From Bacteriovoracaceae bacterium UBA1018 (GTDB lineage Bacteria; Bdellovibrionota; UBA1018), in the NCBI GenBank assembly GCA_002291495.1, contig DBAE01000211.1:14958-24562 (forward strand): a stretch of 9,605 nucleotides of DNA, given 5' to 3'. Under the pieces are notes generated by a model, which did no database searches, had not been told where the DNA came from, and saw nothing but the letters and a program-made list of their open reading frames with translations. Position numbers and translations under genes: made by a program. The first letter of the stretch is position 1, and every line of letters starts with the position of its first letter. Below, piece after piece: positions 6,361-9,605 of this stretch.

Positions 6361-8202
6361 TTATTTTTTCGTAGGTAGATAGAAGTATACTATGGTTCCC
6401 TTGCTAATATCTGAAGCCACTTTCCATCTTCCTCGATGTCGTTCTACGAATTCTACAAAATGCCTAAATCCGTAGCCAGAGCCCCCTTGCTTACCGAGTG
6501 TGATTTTTCGTTTTCCTAATTGGCGTATCAGCTTCTGGTCCATTCCCTTTCCAAAGTCCTGAATCGAAACTTCACAAAAACCATCTTTCCAATCCAATTC
6601 TATATCAATACGAACTGGATCATTAGCTGTTGACGCTTCGATCGCATTGTTTACCAAGTTGGAGAGGGATCGGATTAACTCACTTTTTTGTACTGGAATG
6701 ACTACGCTTTGATGCTCTGTGAGAAAATTTATCAGAAGATCACTACTCTTTGTAGCTAAATGTTCAAATTTCTTCTGTCGGACCAAGTCTTCGATAATTG
6801 CATTAAGATCGCAGAGTGAAGGTTCTTCAAGCGCGCCATTTGCATCTGCTAGTGAGTTGGAGAGTTGTGAAATCCGTTGGTACGCATGTTTAAGAAGGGA
6901 TCGATTTTCCGGTTCGAGCTCGTGGAAGTTCTCGATGGCTACTTGCATGACGGCGAGTGGAGATTTGATGTCGTGTCTTACTCGCAGTGAGATCTCCTTC
7001 ATGGACTGAGCTGCTGATAGGAGTTCTCTCTCACTCACAAAACGATTAACGAGATAATATACCGCTATGAAGAAAAATGGAGTTGATACATAGCGCGTGA
7101 GATAGATGTAGGGTAGTAGCTCTTCAACTGTAAATGCTTGGTACTTCAGTGCGTCCATGAGTGAAGCGGTCCACAAGACGACTGCGAAAAGATATAGTCC
7201 AAGAGGTGTTTTACTCGTATTTGAATGGTCCTTTTTTGCTGGGAAGAACAGAGCAAATCCCCAGATCAGATCAGCGATTGGAACACTATATGGGAGCACA
7301 TCCTTTTGGTTGAAGAGTCCATAGGTGACCTGCGCGATGAGGGTGATTACTGCTAATGCAGTCAAGGCGTTGATTTGCTTTTTGTCTAATCCTCGATAAT
7401 AGGCAAATAGACGAGCGAAGAATAGGTGAAAGAGTGTTCGGAACGGCATGTGAAATACGGCGCCAATAAGAGGGTATAAGTCTCTAATCAAGCCGCTTAG
7501 AAAGATATTAAAAGTCGCATTTGTAATCAAAGCGAGTGAGAATTCGCGAAAGATTACTACTCGAGGATTAAGTCTAAAATAGAGCAAGAGAAATATGGCG
7601 CCCAAAACATAGAGGAAGACCGCTGAAATAATTGGAATAGTTTTCTGATGAATTAGCCATCCATCTCGCTTCTTTAGTACGATTTGTATCGGGCCAATAC
7701 TTGGAAATCCAATCCACGCTCCCATGTAGCTTCTCAAGCCGTTGTCTTGGATGCGAATACGGATCTCAACTGTGTCAGGGGTGCTTCGGGTGTCGTTGAG
7801 AACAGACAGTGGAACGATGGGACCGATACTTGAATAGTCCTCATCAGCAAGATGGATAGGTTTTTGGTTCACGGTAATCGATTTGAGCCCACCGATTGGA
7901 GGGAGGAGTATGGCTATATCTTCGAGAGTAGTATCAGTTGGCGCTCCATTCAAAAATTCATTCTTTTTGATGATGCCGATGTATTCACCACTTTTGTCTC
8001 TTAATCGAAGACGATTAATTCTAAGTGTTTTAGTAAGTCGGTGGCTTTCTGGTGAGCTATCAAATTTAAACTGCCACTCTCCGATGAGTCTTTGCTCAAC
8101 ATGCCAAAGCGGATCCCTTGGCGCAAAAAAGTAGAATAAGAGTCCTAGCGCACAGGCAATGCTGATACCCAAGATTGAAGTAGGTTCCAGTTTTCGGTTC
8201 AC
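6361..8202 (-). CDS. Membrane-bound sensor histidine kinase (7TMR-DISM-like architecture)
   Basis: The product has 613 residues. A membrane helix (about 9-27) is followed by a predicted periplasmic beta-rich domain (about 30-185), then a bundle of about seven membrane helices (about 188-385), and then the kinase core. The phosphoacceptor box is RHDIKSPL with H410. The ATPase domain shows the N box (NLVNNAIEAS, N515-N519), the G1 box DFGKGMD starting at D549, and a glycine-rich G2 region (GGSGYGF). All residues needed for autophosphorylation appear present. There is no PAS, HAMP or attached receiver, and no response regulator gene adjoins it; the nearest receiver-like protein (1519-2466) lacks a phosphorylatable Asp. 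The GTG start at 8202 has no clear Shine-Dalgarno, but it sits at the right distance before the first helix and no later start fits. The domain layout parallels that of the convergent membrane cyclase. Ligand unknown. Confidence 0.9.
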   Translation of the reverse strand: MNRKLEPTSILGISIACALGLLFYFFAPRDPLWHVEQRLIGEWQFKFDSSPESHRLTKTLRINRLRLRDKSGEYIGIIKKNEFLNGAPTDTTLEDIAILLPPIGGLKSITVNQKPIHLADEDYSSIGPIVPLSVLNDTRSTPDTVEIRIRIQDNGLRSYMGAWIGFPSIGPIQIVLKKRDGWLIHQKTIPIISAVFLYVLGAIFLLLYFRLNPRVVIFREFSLALITNATFNIFLSGLIRDLYPLIGAVFHMPFRTLFHLFFARLFAYYRGLDKKQINALTALAVITLIAQVTYGLFNQKDVLPYSVPIADLIWGFALFFPAKKDHSNTSKTPLGLYLFAVVLWTASLMDALKYQAFTVEELLPYIYLTRYVSTPFFFIAVYYLVNRFVSERELLSAAQSMKEISLRVRHDIKSPLAVMQVAIENFHELEPENRSLLKHAYQRISQLSNSLADANGALEEPSLCDLNAIIEDLVRQKKFEHLATKSSDLLINFLTEHQSVVIPVQKSELIRSLSNLVNNAIEASTANDPVRIDIELDWKDGFCEVSIQDFGKGMDQKLIRQLGKRKITLGKQGGSGYGFRHFVEFVERHRGRWKVASDISKGTIVYFYLPTKK

Positions 8203-8320
8203 CTTAATGAATCGGAATAATATAGGTGGGAATGAAGTTCAGAATCTTCCTTAGTTCCGTCAAATATCTGTCACGTTAAGGCTAAGTTCTAAAGAGATGG
8301 CCGGCGGTTTCAAGTTCGAT

Positions 8321-8346
8321 ATTCCACCGACTCTGCTGATTGGAAT
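8321..8346. repeat. Inverted repeat, 6-bp arms
   Basis: ATTCCA (8321-8326) and TGGAAT (8341-8346) are perfect complements across 14 bases. Alone this is weak; it is listed because two tighter inverted repeats follow within 65 bases. Confidence 0.3.
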
Positions 8347-8361
8347 GCATTTACAGTAATC

Positions 8362-8380
8362 AGACTCATAGCGAGAGTCT
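8362..8380. repeat. Inverted repeat, 6-bp arms, 7-base loop
   Basis: AGACTC (8362-8367) and GAGTCT (8375-8380) are perfect complements around ATAGCGA. The loop length matches that of the next repeat, nine bases away. There is no adjacent T-run on either strand, so a standard terminator is unlikely. Confidence 0.4.
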
Positions 8381-8388
8381 ACCCCACA

Positions 8389-8431
8389 TTGATACCGTAC
8401 CAGTATCAAGCAGTTAAAATAGTTTTGATAC
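8389..8431. repeat. Three half-sites able to form two alternative hairpins
   Basis: TTGATAC (8389-8395) and GTATCAA (8403-8409) form a perfect 7-bp hairpin with a 7-base loop. A third copy, TTGATAC, lies at 8425-8431. In a minus-strand transcript the middle arm can pair with either neighbour, so two exclusive hairpins are possible just after the HD hydrolase stop. This could be a transcription-end or mRNA-stability structure, or a regulator site with repeated half-sites. It is not an FNR box: the inner spacing is 11 bases rather than 4. Confidence 0.5.
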
Positions 8432-8434
8432 CCC

Positions 8435-9067
8435 TTAGACCCGCTTCCCGGCTTCTGCTTCTGTTCTTAATTTCTCAACATCTTCTCCGCCCGCCGCCAA
8501 TTTCTCATAAGCTTCGTCCTTTACTAGTTCAAAGAACTGGATCAGTGCTGGGTCATGTTTCGCGTAACGATCGAGATGAAAGAACACCCGAAGTTTTTCG
8601 GAGTGTAGCCAGGTTGATAGATCAGATTCATTATGTTGAATTTGTGCTTCGATCTTATCGATCGCCTGAGCAAATTTAGCTTCGTCGGTTTCGGCATGTT
8701 CAAATTCAAAAAATAGATCATACAATTCCTGACCCGCACCACCGCCCAGCATAGATCGAATATTTTCTATGGCTGCTTTTTCTTTGGCAGCTTTTTGAGC
8801 CTTTCGGTCCCCGGTTTCAAAGACAGGAATATCTCCCGCCTCAGCTTCCACAAGATCATGGATCAACATTAACTTTAATGTGCGCTCAAGATTAATCGAC
8901 TTCCTGAGGTAAGGTTGTAAGAGCATAATCATCAAAGCTGATCTCCAAGTATGCTCAGCTACGCTTTCTTGGCGACCAGAACTCAACCAACTATGCCTCA
9001 GCTCAGACTTGAGTTTTTCAGCAAGGTGCAGAAGATTTAAAACCGCTTTTAAAGGCTCAGTATTCAT
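8435..9067 (-). CDS. HD-domain hydrolase, YfbR/HDDC2 (HD_3) family
   Basis: The product has 210 residues and is cytoplasmic. Metal ligands of the HD fold are visible: H39 in ESVAEHTW, H70-D71 in LMLIHDLVEAEAGDIP, and D137 in AQAIDKIEAQ. Spacing and surrounding sequence fit the YfbR/HDDC2 branch, whose characterised members are metal-dependent 5'-nucleotidases acting on deoxynucleoside monophosphates. By inference this protein does the same in nucleotide turnover. A charged C-terminal tail (about 190-210) extends past the usual fold. ATG 9067 has AGGAG (9075-9079) in good position, and the start overlaps the end of the upstream YdcZ-like gene by 11 bases, so the two are translationally linked. 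Inverted repeats follow the stop. Confidence 0.88.
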   Translation of the reverse strand: MNTEPLKAVLNLLHLAEKLKSELRHSWLSSGRQESVAEHTWRSALMIMLLQPYLRKSINLERTLKLMLIHDLVEAEAGDIPVFETGDRKAQKAAKEKAAIENIRSMLGGGAGQELYDLFFEFEHAETDEAKFAQAIDKIEAQIQHNESDLSTWLHSEKLRVFFHLDRYAKHDPALIQFFELVKDEAYEKLAAGGEDVEKLRTEAEAGKRV

Positions 9068-9542
9068 TTTTAGCTCCTAGAAAAAATTCCTTAAATAATG
9101 AAAATACGCGTCGCCCAAGTCCGAAGCCTAGGATAATGAGAGCTATCGCAAGTATTTCGAGAACTCTAAAGTCTTTTGAAGAGTTATTGACCCGGTCGAT
9201 AATAAATCCAGTAATAAATTGACCCGCAATTAGATAGAGACAACTTTTAGCAAGCCCGATTTTTTCAGCAACTAAGCTTTGGCTTGCTACAAAAATTCCT
9301 CCGATCACACCACCAAAATACACGTAAAGTGGAACGCTCTTTAGTCGATCAAATTGAAACTGTTCTGTTACGTCATTAGAAAGTAGAGCGGCAATGACCA
9401 ATACCAGAATGGCAATGAGGTGGTTAATTTGTGAAGTCTTGATCGCACCTAGATACGCAGATAGCCTAGTATTCAAGGCTCGCGCAGTACTGATGCAAAA
9501 AGCGTTGGCTACGCCAACAAAGAGGATAAGAGGTAAACTCAT
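9057..9542 (-). CDS. YdcZ/DUF606-type small membrane protein (DMT superfamily)
   Basis: The product has 161 residues with about five hydrophobic helices: near 1-20, 36-58, 70-88, 97-113 and 128-145. The opening (PLILFVGVANAFCISTARALN) and overall size match the DUF606/YdcZ branch of the drug/metabolite transporter superfamily, which are about 140-160 residues long. These are half-size compared with ten-helix DMT carriers and are often encoded as adjacent pairs, presumably acting as dimers. Substrate is unknown; the coupled HD nucleotidase may hint at nucleosides or nucleobases, but that is speculation. ATG 9542 is preceded by a GGGGTGA-type ribosome-binding site, and the preceding gene's stop overlaps it in ATGA. 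The gene overlaps the next by 11 bases. Confidence 0.75.
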   Translation of the reverse strand: MSLPLILFVGVANAFCISTARALNTRLSAYLGAIKTSQINHLIAILVLVIAALLSNDVTEQFQFDRLKSVPLYVYFGGVIGGIFVASQSLVAEKIGLAKSCLYLIAGQFITGFIIDRVNNSSKDFRVLEILAIALIILGFGLGRRVFSLFKEFFLGAKNEY

Positions 9543-9605
9543 AGTCTCACCCCTAATATTAGGCTACCGGTCATGATTGCTATTTTCTCCAACCATTCTG
9601 TTTGA
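9539..9605 (-). CDS. C-terminal end of an upstream gene, possibly a second YdcZ-like protein (5' end outside window)
   Basis: One minus-strand frame from 9604 is open and stops at TGA 9541-9539, overlapping the next gene's ATG as ATGA. The 21 visible residues (QTEWLEKIAIMTGSLILGVR and a final L) look like the last helix of a small membrane protein. They are similar in character to the final helix of the adjacent YdcZ-like protein (LAIALIILGFGLG). YdcZ genes often occur in tandem, so a paired partner is a reasonable guess, but the fragment is too short to prove it. Confidence 0.5.
   Translation of the reverse strand, partial: QTEWLEKIAIMTGSLILGVRL

Larger units (their letters stand above)
8203..8434. 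other. Intergenic region rich in inverted repeats
   Basis: This gap lies between the HD hydrolase stop and the histidine kinase start, both on the minus strand. It contains three spaced inverted repeats (8321-8346, 8362-8380, 8389-8409) and one further half-site (8425-8431). A TATATT (8224-8219) about 16 bases before the kinase GTG could be its -10 box, but no -35 box stands at the right spacing. No small gene was found. Confidence 0.55.

Noticed and set aside
6245..6370. Intrinsic terminator between the convergent genes
   Set aside because: A T-run is present, but only 3-4 bp stems could be found before it, which is not enough to call.
8389..8409. FNR-type operator (TTGAT...ATCAA)
   Set aside because: The half-sites are separated by 11 bases rather than 4, so the geometry does not fit an FNR/CRP-family dimer site.
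8389..8679. 96-codon plus-strand frame at the end of the HD hydrolase gene
   Set aside because: It is antisense to a clear HD-family gene and has no features of its own.
1..9605. CRISPR array, insertion sequence or phage genes
   Set aside because: No regularly spaced direct repeats, transposase motifs, terminal inverted repeats flanking a gene, or phage structural proteins were seen.

Overview
The window looks like a chromosomal segment of a moderately AT-rich Gram-negative bacterium. Support for this comes from large inner-membrane sensors with predicted periplasmic domains, a YcgR/PilZ-type protein, and GTG starts on three of the larger genes. The style of the signalling proteins (seven-helix membrane sensors, a degenerate receiver, a PilZ protein) recalls Bdellovibrionota or other former deltaproteobacterial lineages, but no taxonomic marker gene is present, so this is only an impression.

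Layout: (1) bases 1-729, minus strand, hold a SAM-dependent methyltransferase cut by the left edge. (2) About 790 bases follow without a convincing gene; they hold a likely methyltransferase promoter, several inverted repeats and a direct repeat. (3) Bases 1519-6244, plus strand, are a tight three-gene operon with gaps of 3 and 1 bases: a pseudo-receiver protein, a YcgR/PilZ-like protein with a large uncharacterised C-terminal half, and a membrane sensor with a GAF-like region and a class III nucleotidyl cyclase domain. (4) Convergent to it, bases 6361-8202 on the minus strand encode an orphan membrane histidine kinase. (5) A 232-base gap contains three hairpin-forming inverted repeats. (6) At the right edge, minus strand, two overlapping genes encode a YdcZ/DUF606-type membrane protein and a YfbR/HDDC2-type HD hydrolase. 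They are preceded by the tail of what may be a second YdcZ-like gene, which leaves the window.

The most interesting part is the plus-strand operon. All three products resemble signalling proteins, and each has lost residues that normally define the family: the receiver has Glu where the phospho-Asp should be, PilZ has an altered second c-di-GMP motif, and the cyclase keeps its metal-binding and transition-state residues but not the pair that selects adenine. Together they may form a membrane-anchored signalling module whose ligand and product nucleotide differ from the textbook cases. That is inference from sequence reading; no database search was available.
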